From assembly GCF_030247185.1 (NCBI RefSeq), contig NC_080571.1, forward strand, positions 142,286,986 through 142,350,985: DNA of 64,000 nt, in the 5' to 3' direction. Shown here piece after piece: positions 49,555-63,059 of this stretch. The notes under the pieces are model-generated. The model did not search any database and had not been told where the DNA came from. It saw nothing but the letters and a program-made list of their open reading frames with translations. This DNA comes from Malaya genurostris. Its lineage: Eukaryota; Arthropoda; Insecta; Diptera; Culicidae. The position numbers were made by a program, and so were the translations under genes. The stretch's first letter is position 1, and each line of letters opens with the position of its first letter.

Positions 49555-50029
49555 CAGAAAATATTTTCACAAAGTTTACAGATAGAAGAAAGTAAACTAA
49601 TTGGTCGATAACTTGATGCTTCCGAAAAACAATTGTTGAAAATTTTAACCAAGAGTCTCAAGGCAACATCGGGATGATTTTTAATAAAAATATTAATAAT
49701 TCCATCATTACCTTCATGTTTTTAAGTTTCCTAATAATAATGTCATCTTGTAATAACACTTGAGTTGAAATATGATCATATTTCAGTGAGACTTCATTTT
49801 CAATCGGACTCACATCGTTCAAATTAAAATTGGGGACACTCTCGAACTGCTGAGCAAGTATTTGAGCTTTTTCGCCATTTGTAAGAAGTATTTGATTTCC
49901 TTCCTTGGTTTCTGAGGTTTCTAAAGAACCTTAGAAAGATTCCAGAACGGTTTAGAATATAGTTTATTTTGTTTAACTTCTTTAGCGAAATTTTCATTTC
50001 GCAAAAGAGTAAATCTATGTTTAATTTTT
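49555..50029 (-). pseudogene. Jockey-type LINE ORF2, linker and RT start (piece 2)
   Basis: On the minus strand, with shifts, the order is IKHRFTLLRNENFAKEVKQN, PFWNLSKVL, GNQILLTNGEKAQ, FNLNDVSPIENEVSLKYDHI, IRKLKNMK and VKIFNNCF. This is the segment between endonuclease and RT in Jockey-type elements. It continues the ORF2 of 51898-52740, from which it is separated by the tandem-repeat insertion at 50030-51890. Confidence 0.75.
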
Positions 50030-50766
50030 GCCTTTCTCATATAGAAAGGTTATGCAATCACTGTGAAAACCGACTTTTGAGCCGAGGCCCGGAGAGCCGA
50101 GTGTCATATACCATTCGACTCAGTTCGTCGAGTACGCAAAATGTCTGTGTGTGTATGTGTGTGTATGTGTGTGTGTGTGTATGTGCGTATGTGTGTATGT
50201 AACGTTTTTTTGCACTAACTTTTCTCAGAGATGGCTGAATCGATTTTCACAAACTTAGATTCAAATGAAAGGTCTTGAGGTCCCATACAAAATTCCTGAA
50301 TATTATTTGGATCCGACTTCCGGTTCGAGAGTTATGGGGTAAAATGTGCAAAAAAAGAAAACATGTGTTTTAACTTTTCTCATAGATGACGCAACCGATT
50401 TTCACAAACTTAGGTTCAAATGAAAGGTGGTCCCATACGTTATTCCTGAATTTCATGCGGATCCGACTTCCGGATCCGGAAATATAGGGTAAAGTGTGTT
50501 GAAAATTGTACACCATCACTGAAAATGGGGAAAAACCTTGAAAAATTTTCTAAATCGACCTCAAATCTTTTCCAATTTGATGGTTTTTATCCAAAGACGG
50601 TCAAATAAACCGATTTCGGTTATTCTATTAAGAATCGAAGAAAATTTTTTTTTTGCCTTTCTCATATAGAAAGGTTATGCAATCACTGTGAAAACCGACG
50701 TTTGAACCGAGGCCCGGAGGGCCGAGTGTTATACACCATTCGACTCAGTTCGTCGAGTACGCAAAA

Positions 50767-50844
<78 letters not shown>

Positions 50845-51890
50845 TATGTGTGTATGTAACGTTTTTTGCACTAACTTTTCTCGGAGATGGCTGAATCGAT
50901 TTTCACAAACTTAGATTCAAATGAAAGGTCTTGAGGTCCCATACAAAATTCCTGAATATTATTTGGATCCGACTTGCGGTTCGAGAGTTATGGGGTAAAA
51001 TGTGCAAAAAAAGAAAATATGTGTTTTAACTTTTCTCATAGATGACGCAACCGATTTTCACAAACTTAGGTTAAAATGAAAGGTGGTCCCATACGTTATT
51101 CCTGAATTTCATGCGGATCCGACTTCCGGATCCGGAAATATAGGGTAAAGTGTGTTGAAAATTGTACACCATCACTGAAAATGGGGAAAAACCTTGAAAA
51201 ATTTTCTAAATCGACCTCAAATCTTTTCCAATTTGATGGTTTTTATCAAAAGACGGTCAAATAAACCGATTTCGGTTATTCTATTAAGAATCGAAGAAAA
51301 TTTTTTTTTGCCTTTCTCATATAGAAAGGTTATGCAATCACTGTGAAAACCGACGTTTGAACCGAGGCCCGGAGGGCCGATTGTTATATACCATTCGACT
51401 CAGTTCGTCGAGTACGCAAAATGTCTGTGTGTGTATGTGTGTGTGTGTGTTTGTGTGTGTGTATGTGCGTATGTGTGTATGTAACGTTTATTGCACTAAC
51501 TTTATGGGGTAAAATGTGCAAAAAAATGAAAATAAGTGTTCTAACTTTTCTCATAGATGGCGCGACCGATTTTCACAAACTTAGGTTCAAATGAAAGGTC
51601 CTGTAGTCCCATACGTAATTCCTGAATTTCATCAGGATCCGACTTCCGGATCCGGAAATATAGGGTAAAGTGTGTTAAAAATTTTATACCATTACTGAAA
51701 AGAGCGACAAACCGTAAAAAGTTTTCTAAATCGACCTCAAATCATTTCCAATTGACATTTTTTATCAGTTGACGGTCAAACAAATCTATTTCGATTATTC
51801 TTTTAAGAATCGAAGAAAAATGTTTTGAAGAATACCACAGTATTATATATGATAGTTTGATTGATATAAGAAAGGCATCATTACACCACT
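50030..51890. repeat. Three tandem units of a 0.6-kb mosquito-type repeat inserted in the LINE
   Basis: Units begin GCCTTTCTCATATAGAAAGG at 50030, 50655 and 51310 (about 625, 655 and 581 bp). Each contains CATTCGACTCAGTTCGTCGA, a TG microsatellite and TTTCACAAACTTAGATTCAA. Unit 3 lacks about 110 bp. The array ends GAAAGGCATCATTACACCAC. Related sequence occurs in the giant inverted repeat (14230-14350). Flanking LINE sequence is colinear on the two sides. Confidence 0.85.
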
Positions 51891-51897
51891 AGGTGGA

Positions 51898-52740
51898 TTA
51901 AAACAGGTTTTTTTGTAAATCCATAACTATGTTTTTCATAGTAGGATCACGAGAACGTTGATATTGTCGTCGACGAACATTATTCAACCGAATGAGCAGT
52001 TGAAGATTGTCATCGATGATAGGAGAATTTAATTTAGTTTGAGCTTTGGGAACTGAAAGATTTCTAGTTTCGTTAATGTAATGATTCAAATTATCAATTG
52101 CTGTGTCGATGTCCGCAGAATTTTCTAAAATAGTTTCATGATCCACATGACTTTCAATGTGAGATCTGTAATCCAACCAATTAGCTCTATGATAGTTGAA
52201 TACAGAACTAATTGGATTAATTATAGCGTCGTTGGAAAGTCTGAATTTTGCAGGAAGATGATCTGAGTCAAAGTCAGCATGTGTAATCGGATCACTACAA
52301 ATGTGACTTTGATCTGTTTGAACCAGATTAGTTGTAGAGGGATTTTTCACGGAAGAGAAGCAAATCGGATTACTGGGATGAAGAACTGTGAAGTAACCAG
52401 CTGAGAGTTGATTATGAAGTATTTTACCATTACTGTTATTTTGCTTACAATTCCACTGGACATGCTTTGCATTTAAGTCCCCTATTACGAAAAAATTCGG
52501 TCGATATCTTGTAAGTTTTTGCAAATCGCCTTTAAAGAAATATAGGTGTTCACTGATGCAATGGAATGACAAATGTGCTCCAGTGATGAAATAAATTCCA
52601 TGAATGGTTTCAACTTCGATTCCCGAGCTTTCAATAACTTTAGTATTGAAAGAAGGTAAAGTTCGATGTTTAATTTGCCGTTGGACAAAAATGGCAACTT
52701 AACCACCCATTCCAGTAAACCTGTCAAATCGATGAACATT
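51898..52740 (-). pseudogene. Jockey-type LINE ORF2, endonuclease (piece 1)
   Basis: The minus strand encodes an endonuclease domain: RTLPSFNTK and GIEVETIHGIYFITGAHLSF (with one shift near 52560), FFVIGDLNAKHVQWNCKQNN and DFDSDHLPAKFRLS, followed by the helical region NYHRANWLDYRSHIE and VRRRQYQRSRDPTMK. These are the nuclease active-site blocks (DLNAKH, SDH). An EN domain of about 225 residues is normal. It ends at the repeat array. An inverted copy starts at 57198. Confidence 0.82.
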
Positions 52741-53157
52741 TGACATTTGATTTAAGAAATTTTTATGTCACAATGCCAATATGAATTTTGTGAACTTTGA
52801 AAAAATTATTAAATTAATATCACTCGACTTTAAAGATCGAGCATTTCAATTTAAAGTATTCACACAATTGTTTAACATCATTGTAAATTTTAAATTCATT
52901 AAAATATTATTTGCAAATTGCCAACCAACTTCAAAAAGTTATGAAGTCGAATTCATTCGGATGATCATTTGAAAAAGTAGATCTTGTAGGTAGATCATTT
53001 TATTTTCCGTTATATCGAACGAATCGACTTGGTAGGTAGATGCCTACCTGTTACGCTAGTGTAACTGCCGTTAGAAAAAGATAACGTGGCCGATCTACCC
53101 ATTAATAAATTGTTTTCGTTAGAATACGATTTGGAAGGTGTTACTGTTTTTCTTACA
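52741..53157 (-). pseudogene. Jockey-type LINE, ORF1 end and ORF2 start, degenerate
   Basis: Reverse complement of about 56780-57200. In that orientation a short reading (NGSNTSVTGRYLPTKSIRSI then stop) is probably the ORF1 C-terminus, followed by a decayed ORF2 N-terminus. Many indels are present. Confidence 0.5.
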
Positions 53158-53831
53158 TTCCACAGTGGTCCGGATCCACAATTTAGGGGGACAAAAACAT
53201 TTGTGGCTTGGCCTTATACTTTAGAGCTATGATATTTTCTGAACAAATGATCAGTGAAAGGTAAGCCCTATTTTAAAGCATATGGTATTAGGGTGGTTCT
53301 TATTATTAGGGTGATTCAAAAATTATTTTCCGAATGTGTTGAGATAGAGGACTGCATCCTTCGGCAAAATCATAGGTAAACTTATATCAAGCAACTTTGC
53401 CAAAAACTTTATTGTAGTATCTCTAACGGTTTTAGTGTTACAGCTATTTTAATAGAGCAACTTAGGGTGTTCCTAAAAAAATCAGATTTTTTGCTCTAGC
53501 TTTCTTAATTTTCACTTTTCGATTTAGGTGTCTTTGAATATCTTTCAGAGTTTGTTGAAACCAATTTTTTCATGACTAGCGCATTCAGGTAGCGTTTTCT
53601 GAACCGAGGTTCTGATCAAAACTAGTTCAAAAACAGATCATTTTTAAACTGCTATATCTAACATTGGAGCAAATGAAAAAAATCGGTTTCTTCAATACGA
53701 TAGAAAATACTTTCGAGCATGTTTATAAAAAAATGGTGGAGGAGATATTTTTTTAAATTTTTAAAATTGTGTTCAAACATTGGGTTTTTTCGTTCAAGAA
53801 TGTTCTTTCATGTAAGACATTTATTAGCTAG
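53158..53831 (+). repeat. Dispersed repeat R, copy 1
   Basis: Starts CACAGTGGTCCGGATCCACA and ends GACATTTATTAGCTA next to TA repeat. Other copies: 56112-56779 (inverted), 60546-60645 plus 61680-62266 (inverted, split). No transposase or RT. Probably a non-autonomous transposon; the ends are not clear inverted repeats. Confidence 0.75.
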
Positions 53832-54190
<359 letters not shown>

Positions 54191-56111
54191 CTAGCTGACC
54201 CGTCGAACCTCGTCTCGCCCAAAAACTATTTGTTCGCATTTTGTGTTCGAAGAGCTGAATGGTCAAACGACTAAGTGGTTAACGTTTTTCTCCAATATTT
54301 TGCTGATTACTTAACCTACAATCAACGGAATTCGACACACATTCGCTTTAGCCCAAAAAAAGAAACATCACCCAAAATTAATGTGAACATGTGTACAGCT
54401 TTTAATCATCGATAATGTTTTCTAAAAACTTGTTCTGTACGTTCAAGTTGCCAAAAAGTACCACACGTACTTTAGAGTTCTAATAAAGTGGATATTTTTA
54501 GATACGAAGGAACTTCTGGTGCCTTGGAGAGACGACGCTTACATTTTAAGTGATATTGAACTTACCAATTTGAGCATTCTTCTCAGCAAGAATGGCTTTT
54601 ATCGTATCAAAGAACGCTCTCTACCAACTCTTAACACAATTCAATCAGTGCCATCAAAGAGAGACGAATATCATCTCAGTAACATAACACCTGCATGGTC
54701 TATTTAACACAGAATGGACACCAGTGCGAAAACGATTTTCTCTGTGGATAATTGTGATCAGTGATCAATCAGATAGCTGAAATATCAATCACAGAATACA
54801 CATAAATTTATTGTTTCCTCCTTAAGTTTTCATTTTTAATACTTTACTCCATTTATAATTCTATTCGTTCGAATCTGCTTACTACCAAGAGCGAAGACAA
54901 TGAAGCAGCTATACTACTTGGCACTTGAAATCGAACAAGCAAAACTTCAAATGACTAGGTTTTCAACTGACGATGAAATTATTCAACTGACGATGAATTC
55001 TGGGAGCTTCACTTGAAAATGGCAGCAAAAGTCAAATGAATTAGTAGGGATACGCTGACGGTCAGCGGCCATAAATTTCATTTTCATCTTATATTATTCG
55101 ATTAAAAATGAAATTTTACCTAACTGATTGTGATAGAATCATTTACTATTGTCGCCTATTCTAACTATGTACATATAACTTCGGCATAAGTTGTGTCTAT
55201 GAAAATATCTGTGAATGCTCAACACAAAGGTTTCGAAATATTGTAACCTAGTTTGAGAATCATCAAGTTGATTCATCGGTTCGATTTTCTGGGATGATTA
55301 TCAAATTGCGATTATCCCTTGTTAAATTCCACACAGCGCCGATTATTACAAAACTGTATCTATTTTAGTAAGGGCCTCAATACTCAAAGTATGAGATGGA
55401 GCGAAAAAATGTAGAAAAAATCTTTCACGGTTCATGCATTGAGAGCCAGTGAGTTCTTGTAGCATCATCTACCAGATTGACGATGTTGTGTACAATTTAG
55501 AGAAATAGTATCCATCCATCTTGAATATTGATATCTAATTGCAACTTATTATGTGCGCTTCGTGTAATCTAAATCATTCGAAAGCAAAATGCAAGAAAAA
55601 TCTCTTAGTTTGACTTCAGCGCTTCTAGAGCACAAACTTTTCGTTGATTCCCAATGACCAATAGTATGCATCTGACTCCTTTACACACATTCTGGAATTC
55701 CACCAGTCATTTAATAGGCAACAATGTTGATACCCAATTAAGCACCTGGCTCGGAATGACGAACCACATGAATCAAGCATGCACTTCACACAAATCAACT
55801 CGTTGCGCGCCAAAAGATTCTTTTAACGATCTAGTATTCCTTTCTTCGACGGCCAAAACACTTATGCAACTCGTTATGCGCCAAACACCTATCAATGATC
55901 TAGCAATCATTGGCGACTTTTTTTAGTGGAAAATTCCATTGTCCATATAAAATAACTTTATAGGTTTTTCCCACTTTTCCGGTAAGTATTCCTATTTTTT
56001 TTATGTACGAACCCGGTGGGGGTAAAAACTGATCAAACAAAAAAAAAATCATCTCAATCCGTCCATCCGTTCTTACGTGATGCGATTACAAAGGATGATC
56101 CCTGCATTTTT
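54191..56111 (+). mobile_element. Unclassified 1.9-kb repeat between inverted arms
   Basis: Begins CTAGCTGACCCGTCGAACCT, a start seen in dispersed insect repeats, and ends with AATCCGTCCATCCGTTCTTACG, GTGATGCGATTACAAAGGAT and an ATATATAGAT tail. Frames at 54519-54707 and 55654-55926 have no recognised similarity. It occupies the spacer of the 52362-57585 inverted repeat. Non-autonomous; family undetermined. Confidence 0.5.
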
Positions 56112-56779
56112 AAATATATAGATAGCTACTAAATGTCTTACAAGAAAGAACATTTTTGAACGAAAAAACCCAATGTTTGACATAATTTAAAAAATTTAAA
56201 AAAATATCTCCTCCACCATTTTTTTATAAACATGCTCGAAAGTATTTTCTATCGAATGAAAGAAACCGATTTTTTTCATTTGCTCCAATGTTAGATATAG
56301 CAGTTTAAAAATGATCTGTTTTTGAACTAGTTTTGATCATAACCTCGGTTCAGAAAACGCTACCTGAATGCGCTAGTCATGAAAAAATTGGTTTCAACAA
56401 ACTCTAAAAGATATTCAAAGACACCAAAATCGAGAAGTTAAAATTAAGAAAGCTAGAGCAAAAAATCTAATTTTTTTAACACCCTAAGTTGCTCTATTAA
56501 AATAGCTGTAACACTGAAACCGTTAGAGATACTACAATAAAGTTTTCGGCAAAGTTGCTTGATATAAGTTTTCCTATGATTTTGCCGAAGGATGCAGTCC
56601 TCTATCTCAACACGTTCGGAAAATAATTTTTGAATCACCCTAATAATAAGAACCACCCTAATACCATATGCTTCAAAATATGGCTTATCTTTCACTGATC
56701 ATTTGTTCTGAAGATATCATAGCTCTAAAGTATAAGGCCACAAATGTTTTTGTCCCCCTAAAATGTGGATCCGGACCAC
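56112..56779 (-). repeat. Dispersed repeat R, copy 2
   Basis: Reverse complement of copy 1, ending GTGGATCCGGACCACTGTGG. Several small differences from copy 1 (for example AAACCGATTTTT runs, ATAACCTCGG versus GAACCGAGGTTCTGATC) show divergence. Confidence 0.8.
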
Positions 56780-57951
<1,172 letters not shown>

Positions 57952-59432
57952 ATTTATTTATTTATTTATTTATTTATTTCTGTTTATGTCCATCGGATAG
58001 ACGAATTTAAACAGATTGGGTGGGAAAAAGCCCATTTGAGTTGAGTCTTGTTTGTCATTCTCATACGGGCGTAAAAACCACCATCTCTTAAAACAGTTAC
58101 AGGAACAAAAACAAGAACAAAACAACTCCAATAATCTTAAAACGACTAACTGCATACTAAATAAATAACGTAAAAAATAAATATTGTAAAACATTGTCAA
58201 AACATAATGGCACATCGTTTAATTTTACTAGCAAAGCGACTAGATGATTCACCAAACTCGAAGTGATCTTCAACTGAAGTGAACGTTCGAATACAAGCGG
58301 CTATCGGCTCATTATATCCGAAAAGAGTCCTGTGGAATCTGTGCTGAAGCAGAGTTGCATTTCGCAGTGTTCTACTCGGTGTCCGAAAATTCATTTCCCA
58401 ACGTAACTCAGGTGCATCAATCTCTCCGTTAATCAATTTTGCGACGAACAATGCTTGCTGAATTTTTCGGCGACGTTGCAAAGTATCGATACCAATTAGT
58501 TTACATTTATCAGGATAGGGTGGCAGATTTGCTGGATCTCGCCACGGCAGGTGTCGCAGTGCCAAACGAACGAAGCGTTTTTGAACACGTTCAATTCGCA
58601 TGCACCACGAAATTTGATGAGGAAACCAAACAACTGACGCGGTCTCAAGGATTGGCCGAACCAGTGAACAGTACAAAGCCTTCAAACAATGTGGATCTTT
58701 GAATTCCTTAGCGATTTTAGAAATGAATCCCAATTGACGTAACGCTTTCGTGATTATTAATGATCGATGTGAATCGAATGTCAATTTTTCATCCATTTGT
58801 ATTCCCAAATCATTCACCAGGTTCACTCTAGTCAGGACTGAACCACCAATACAGTAGTCGAATTTAACAGGATGCATATTACGATGAAACGTCATCACCT
58901 GACACTTTGAAACGTTGATAAAAAGTTTATTCACCCAGCACCAATTGACGAAGAGTTGTATTTGATGCTGTAGTCGCCGACAATCCTCCACAGTTCTAAC
59001 TACGACATACAATTTTAAGTCGTCTGCATATATCAGTTTGAAACCATCTCCCAGAGCCAATGAAACCTCATTGAAGAACACTGTGAATAACAATGGTCCC
59101 AAATTACTTCCTTGTGGAACTCCAGAACTATTCGAAAATTGCGATGACGTACAATTATCCAATTTTAAACGTAAAATCCTACCAGAAAGATACGAGTTTA
59201 ACCACGACACTAGCTGAGCAGAAAACCCGAGATGAGACAATTTGCACAACAGTATTTTATGGTCAATTTTGTCAAAAGCAGCTTTTAGATCCGTATAGAT
59301 AACATCCATCTGTGCCTTAGTCTCCATGTAAGCGATGCACTTTGACGTAAACGTCATTAAATTAGTTGTTACTGATCGTCCTGGCATAAACCCATGTTGG
59401 TCGAATGAGATGTAGTTCTTTGCACGATCCAT
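57952..59432 (-). mobile_element. 5'-truncated CR1/Jockey-group LINE
   Basis: On the minus strand an RT ORF (59432-58197), a 3' UTR (58196-57980) and an (AAAT)n tail (57979-57952) are in normal order. The 5' part, including endonuclease and ORF1, is absent, as usual after incomplete target-primed reverse transcription. Confidence 0.82.
58197..59432 (-). CDS. LINE reverse transcriptase, C-terminal 411 residues, open
   Basis: RT blocks in order: SFDQHGFMPGRSVTTNLMTF, VIYTDLKAAFDKIDHKILL, SSGVPQGSNLGPLLF, LIYADDLKLYV (catalytic YADD), FINVSKCQVMTFHRN and LGIQMDEKLTFDSH. The thumb and C-terminal region follow, ending SRFASKIKRC. No RNase H. The wording fits the CR1/Jockey supergroup; clade not fixed. 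The first Met is internal to RT; the true protein began further upstream in the lost part. No frameshift or stop over 411 codons suggests recent insertion. Confidence 0.85.
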   Translation of the reverse strand: MDRAKNYISFDQHGFMPGRSVTTNLMTFTSKCIAYMETKAQMDVIYTDLKAAFDKIDHKILLCKLSHLGFSAQLVSWLNSYLSGRILRLKLDNCTSSQFSNSSGVPQGSNLGPLLFTVFFNEVSLALGDGFKLIYADDLKLYVVVRTVEDCRRLQHQIQLFVNWCWVNKLFINVSKCQVMTFHRNMHPVKFDYCIGGSVLTRVNLVNDLGIQMDEKLTFDSHRSLIITKALRQLGFISKIAKEFKDPHCLKALYCSLVRPILETASVVWFPHQISWCMRIERVQKRFVRLALRHLPWRDPANLPPYPDKCKLIGIDTLQRRRKIQQALFVAKLINGEIDAPELRWEMNFRTPSRTLRNATLLQHRFHRTLFGYNEPIAACIRTFTSVEDHFEFGESSSRFASKIKRCAIMF

Positions 59433-59598
59433 GATAGCTTCGCTGACGATAATTTAAAAAAGTTTTGAAGAAGCAGAGAGACTCTCTTGCGTTTCCTTAC
59501 TGTACTTTATTTGCTATCTGTTTGGTTCACTTGCGATTGATTGTTGAACAAGAAGGCTGGATAATCTGGAACAACATTTATCCTTCATATGTTTCCCT
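59433..59598. other. Junction sequence between LINE and unidentified ORF
   Basis: No gene seen. It is the 5' junction of the truncated LINE. Confidence 0.35.
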
Positions 59599-60528
59599 TT
59601 GCCGCCCAAAATAATCATCTTTCAAAAGGAAAACACGGAACTAACAAATCAGGAAGTGGACAAAGTAAATGCAGGAATTGCAGAGCTTTCTCCCACAGTA
59701 CTTGGGAAAGTATTTGTATCAACGAAGCTAGTGTTCTGCATGAACGATACGAAAGTGTTAAACGACATAAGAGGAAAAGCTCAGAATTTTTCAAGAACTG
59801 AAACAAATGAGGATGATCCAGACAAATATAAATTTGTAATTTCGCCTCTCCACACAATGATTCGATCTATGGAACTTTGCCTAAAAGTGAGTTATTGCTT
59901 GCACATTGAGAAATCGACATGGCGCGTGTCCCGATAAAATCAGCATGTCAAGGAGCGAGAGACAAACATACGAACGGCATTAAAATAGCAGCTAGGGTTG
60001 CGTATTGGTGAACCATTACCTGGAGGCGGCAACTCGAATGATGGTATCTGGGCCCGTAGATTTTTCAAAGAATATAACACAGTAGCGAAAATCATCGAGT
60101 TAAATGAAAATATTCTTGAACGGTTTTTCATAATCTTAACGTTGATAAACAGCAATGTGAAGATTTCGGTACCTGCTTTACAGGAGTTTGCTGAACAAAC
60201 AAGAATTCCTTTTGTGGAGCTGTATGGATGGTATGCTCTGTCACCAACCGTGTATTAACTTCTGGTGCATGGGACTGCAATTATAAAACATGCTTTGCTT
60301 CCTACTGGTATGTACAGTACGGAAGCGCAAGAGAGTCGAAATAAATCAATTCGCAAGTATAGGCAGTTCCATCCGCAGAAATTCAATCGTTTAGTGAATC
60401 TAGAGGATGTATTCAAACGATTTCTTTTTACGTCTGATCCTATAATAGCATTATCGAATAGAGTAACAACCAAAGTGAGTGTACCCCATCTTCCCGATTA
60501 TGCAGATGAATTAGTTTTAACACGCTAG
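59599..60528 (+). pseudogene. Unidentified multicopy ORF (probably transposon-derived), in three frames
   Basis: Open pieces are 59599-59937, 59998-60258 and 60265-60528. Landmarks: PLHTMIRSMELCLKVSYCLH, GEPLPGGGNSNDG with ARRFF, FVELYGWYALSPTV, HGTAIIKHALLPTG, EAQESRNKSIRKYRQFHP and FLFTSDPIIALS. From memory this order recurs in repeated, uncharacterised arthropod proteins that I cannot name. A second, inverted fragment lies at 57798-57951, so it is multicopy here. Stops at 59937 and 60258 break it. I do not assign a function. Confidence 0.55.
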
Positions 60529-60545
60529 AAGGCAGCAATACATTA

Positions 60546-62266
60546 TTTAAATATATATAGCTAATAAATGTCTTACATGAAAGAGCATTTTTGAATGAAA
60601 AAACCCAATGTGTGAACACAATTTAAAAAATTTAAAAAACTACAAGGATCAGCCCCAAGGGGTTGTTCGAGCCATTGATGTGGAACAAGGCAACCAAAAT
60701 TTCTAATGATCGACATTTTCAATTAATCGTCACACTTGAATCCGCAAATGCACGAGGAGTCTGCTGTCTTTATTATGAATCATCACCGAACACGCGAACC
60801 CAGAATATAGACTATATTTGTCTTGATTTGTATTTTTTTTTTAGCCGACGAAATTACATCAATAGCCCAAATGTATGCAATTATATGTTTGTACATGATT
60901 GCGATACAGATATCGATATATAAGCTTCTTTTCGCCAAGCTTGTGTTCACGTTTTGTATGCAAGTAGTAGTTTTTATAGCGTTTCTCTACCATTACTACC
61001 ATTCTGCGATTTCGGTTGAAGCGATAAACTTTTTCTCATTATCGATCGAGTTCATCTGATATGAATAAGAAATTAGTCTTATGCACCTAAAATTTACCCT
61101 GGGGTAGTTGTCAATTTCTCAGGCGAAACGACATAACATGGGATTTCATCCAATCTTTCATGACACAAGATCAGGGCATAGGAATTAAAGCTTCAAATCG
61201 TTTTATGGCACTTTCTGTCTTGCTGTCTAGCATCAACCTACCTCTAGCAAGCTACGTGTAGGACTGAAACGTTAGCTATAATTTTGCTTCTATTTATAGC
61301 TTCGCGTGCTTTAAACAGCTTCGCTTTTGCATCGTTTGACCAATCAGAGCGCTGCTTTCCCTTTGATATATCGCTTACTCCTTCAAAACCGTCGACTATG
61401 GCAGGGAAATCCGGTATGCCGGAGATTTTTTGCAGACAAAATAGGACACTGCTAGCTATTAACCAACATTTCAATAATATACAATTAAAAATACATGGCT
61501 ATGAACATTCAAATCAATACGTAGAAATATTTCCAATCAAATGGTGACATGATATTAATAATTGATACAAAATTAATTGAGCTGTAATTATTCAAAACCT
61601 GACCACATTTCTACGTGTATTTTTCTTGGGTTTCTAGTTTGCACCCCTATATAGAAAACAAAAATGTGTTCCACATTAAAAATATCCCCTCCACCATTTT
61701 TTTATAAACATGCTCGAAAGTGTTTTCTATCGAATGAAAGAAACCGATTTTTTTTCATTTGCTCCAATGTTAGGTATAGCAGTTTAGAAATGATCTGTTT
61801 TTGAACGAGTTTTGCTCATAACTTCGGTTCAGGAAACGCTACCTGAATGCGCTAGTCATGAAAAAATTGGTTTCAACAAACTCTAAAAGATATTCAAAGA
61901 CACCAGAATCGAGAAGTGAAAATTAAGAAAGCTAGAGCAAAAAATCTGATTTTTTAGGAACACCCTAAGTTGCTCTATTAAAATAGCTGTAACACTAAAA
62001 CCGTTAGAGATACTACAATAGTGTTTTCGGCAAAGTTGCATGATATAAGCTTTTCTACAATTTTGCCGAAGGATGCCGTCCTCTATCTCAACACATACGG
62101 AAAATAATTTTTGAATCACCCTAATAATAAAAACCACCCTAATACCATATGCTTCATAATATGACTTATCTTTCACTGATCATTTGTTCTGAAGACATCA
62201 TAGCTCTAAAGTATAAGGCTAAGCCACAAATATTTTTGTCCCCCTAAAATGTGGATCCGGACCACT
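60546..62266 (-). repeat. Dispersed repeat R, copy 3, split by a 1-kb insertion
   Basis: 60546-60645 matches one end (TAAATGTCTTACATGAAAG, AAAAAACCCAATGTGTGAAC); 61680-62266 matches the rest to GTGGATCCGGACCACTGTG. The intervening 60646-61679 has no counterpart in copies 1 and 2. It begins with a CAAGGATCAGCCCCAAGGGG block and has no recognised gene; ATGTGGAACA (60677) and TGTTCCACAT (61671) form inverted short repeats near its limits. Confidence 0.7.
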
Positions 62267-62331
62267 GTGCATTCGAAGAAATAAGTGCTTTAGAAGAATT
62301 AGGCGTGACATCTGTATCGTTATTTTGATTT

Positions 62332-62787
62332 TCAGGTATTTACAGAACAATTTAAGGTCTTTGATTTGACTTGTTGTCTAAGCGAACAAGCATTTAAAAT
62401 TTTTTCGCTGACAAGACATTGCGAATAACTGAATTTATGATTTCCATCACAATTAGAACATGAAAATTTATCAGTGGTTTCATTCATTGTACAAACGTCT
62501 TTCGAATGCAATTTACCACAATTCAAGCACCGTATATCCATAAGACAGTTTTTGGTACCATAGCCGAAGCCTTGACGACAACATTCCATTAAATTTTCAA
62601 TACCATTATGCCGTTTATAATGTTCCCAATGAATTTTAATGTGGAAAAAGAAACGTACTTTTTCTAAAGTTTTCAAATTTTTTACATCACTTCGATTGAA
62701 GTGTATTAGGTTAAGTTCGTGGGAAATTTCAGAGCGTGGTTTGTAAGTACCATTTGCTCTGTATAAGCACTTCACTACTCTTCTCAC
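62332..62787 (-). pseudogene. Jockey-type LINE ORF1 (Gag-like) fragment with zinc knuckles
   Basis: 151 residues on the minus strand. A fragment of the RNA-binding part (KCLYRANGTYKPRSEISHEL) is followed by three cysteine motifs: CRQGFGYGTKNC (first knuckle, degenerate, lacking one Cys), CLNCGKLHSKDVC and CSNCDGNHKFSYSQC. CCHC knuckles bind LINE RNA. It is probably ORF1 of the Jockey-type family seen at 51898-53157. The C-terminus is cut near 62270 by repeat R. The sequence just upstream could be its 5' UTR (to about 63035, where the minus strand reads TCAGTCTTACAG, an initiator-like start). Confidence 0.75.
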
Positions 62788-63059
62788 TTCGGTACATGAA
62801 TTTCACCTGATTCGGCAGGGCTTGGTAAATTCAATTCTCTTGCTAACTTTGACGCGAAATAGACCGACAGAGCACGGTAGTATACGGACTTTGGATTTCG
62901 CGGTTTAACGGAAAGGCGGACGTAGCTTGATTTGCATCCAACACCAATGAATACTTGTTGCGATCTGTTTATGGTTGGCTATTTTGTATAAGTGTGTCTG
63001 TAAGACTGAAACTGGTTGACAGTTGTATCGTGTGTGGTAGAATCCAGTTCCAAGCAAGG

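Noticed and set aside
50030..51890. CRISPR-like array
   Set aside because: There are three units of about 600 bp without short repeat-spacer structure, in eukaryotic DNA.
55654..55926. A 90-codon ORF in the spacer element, and the frame at 54519-54707
   Set aside because: No recognisable similarity; both lie inside a non-coding dispersed repeat.
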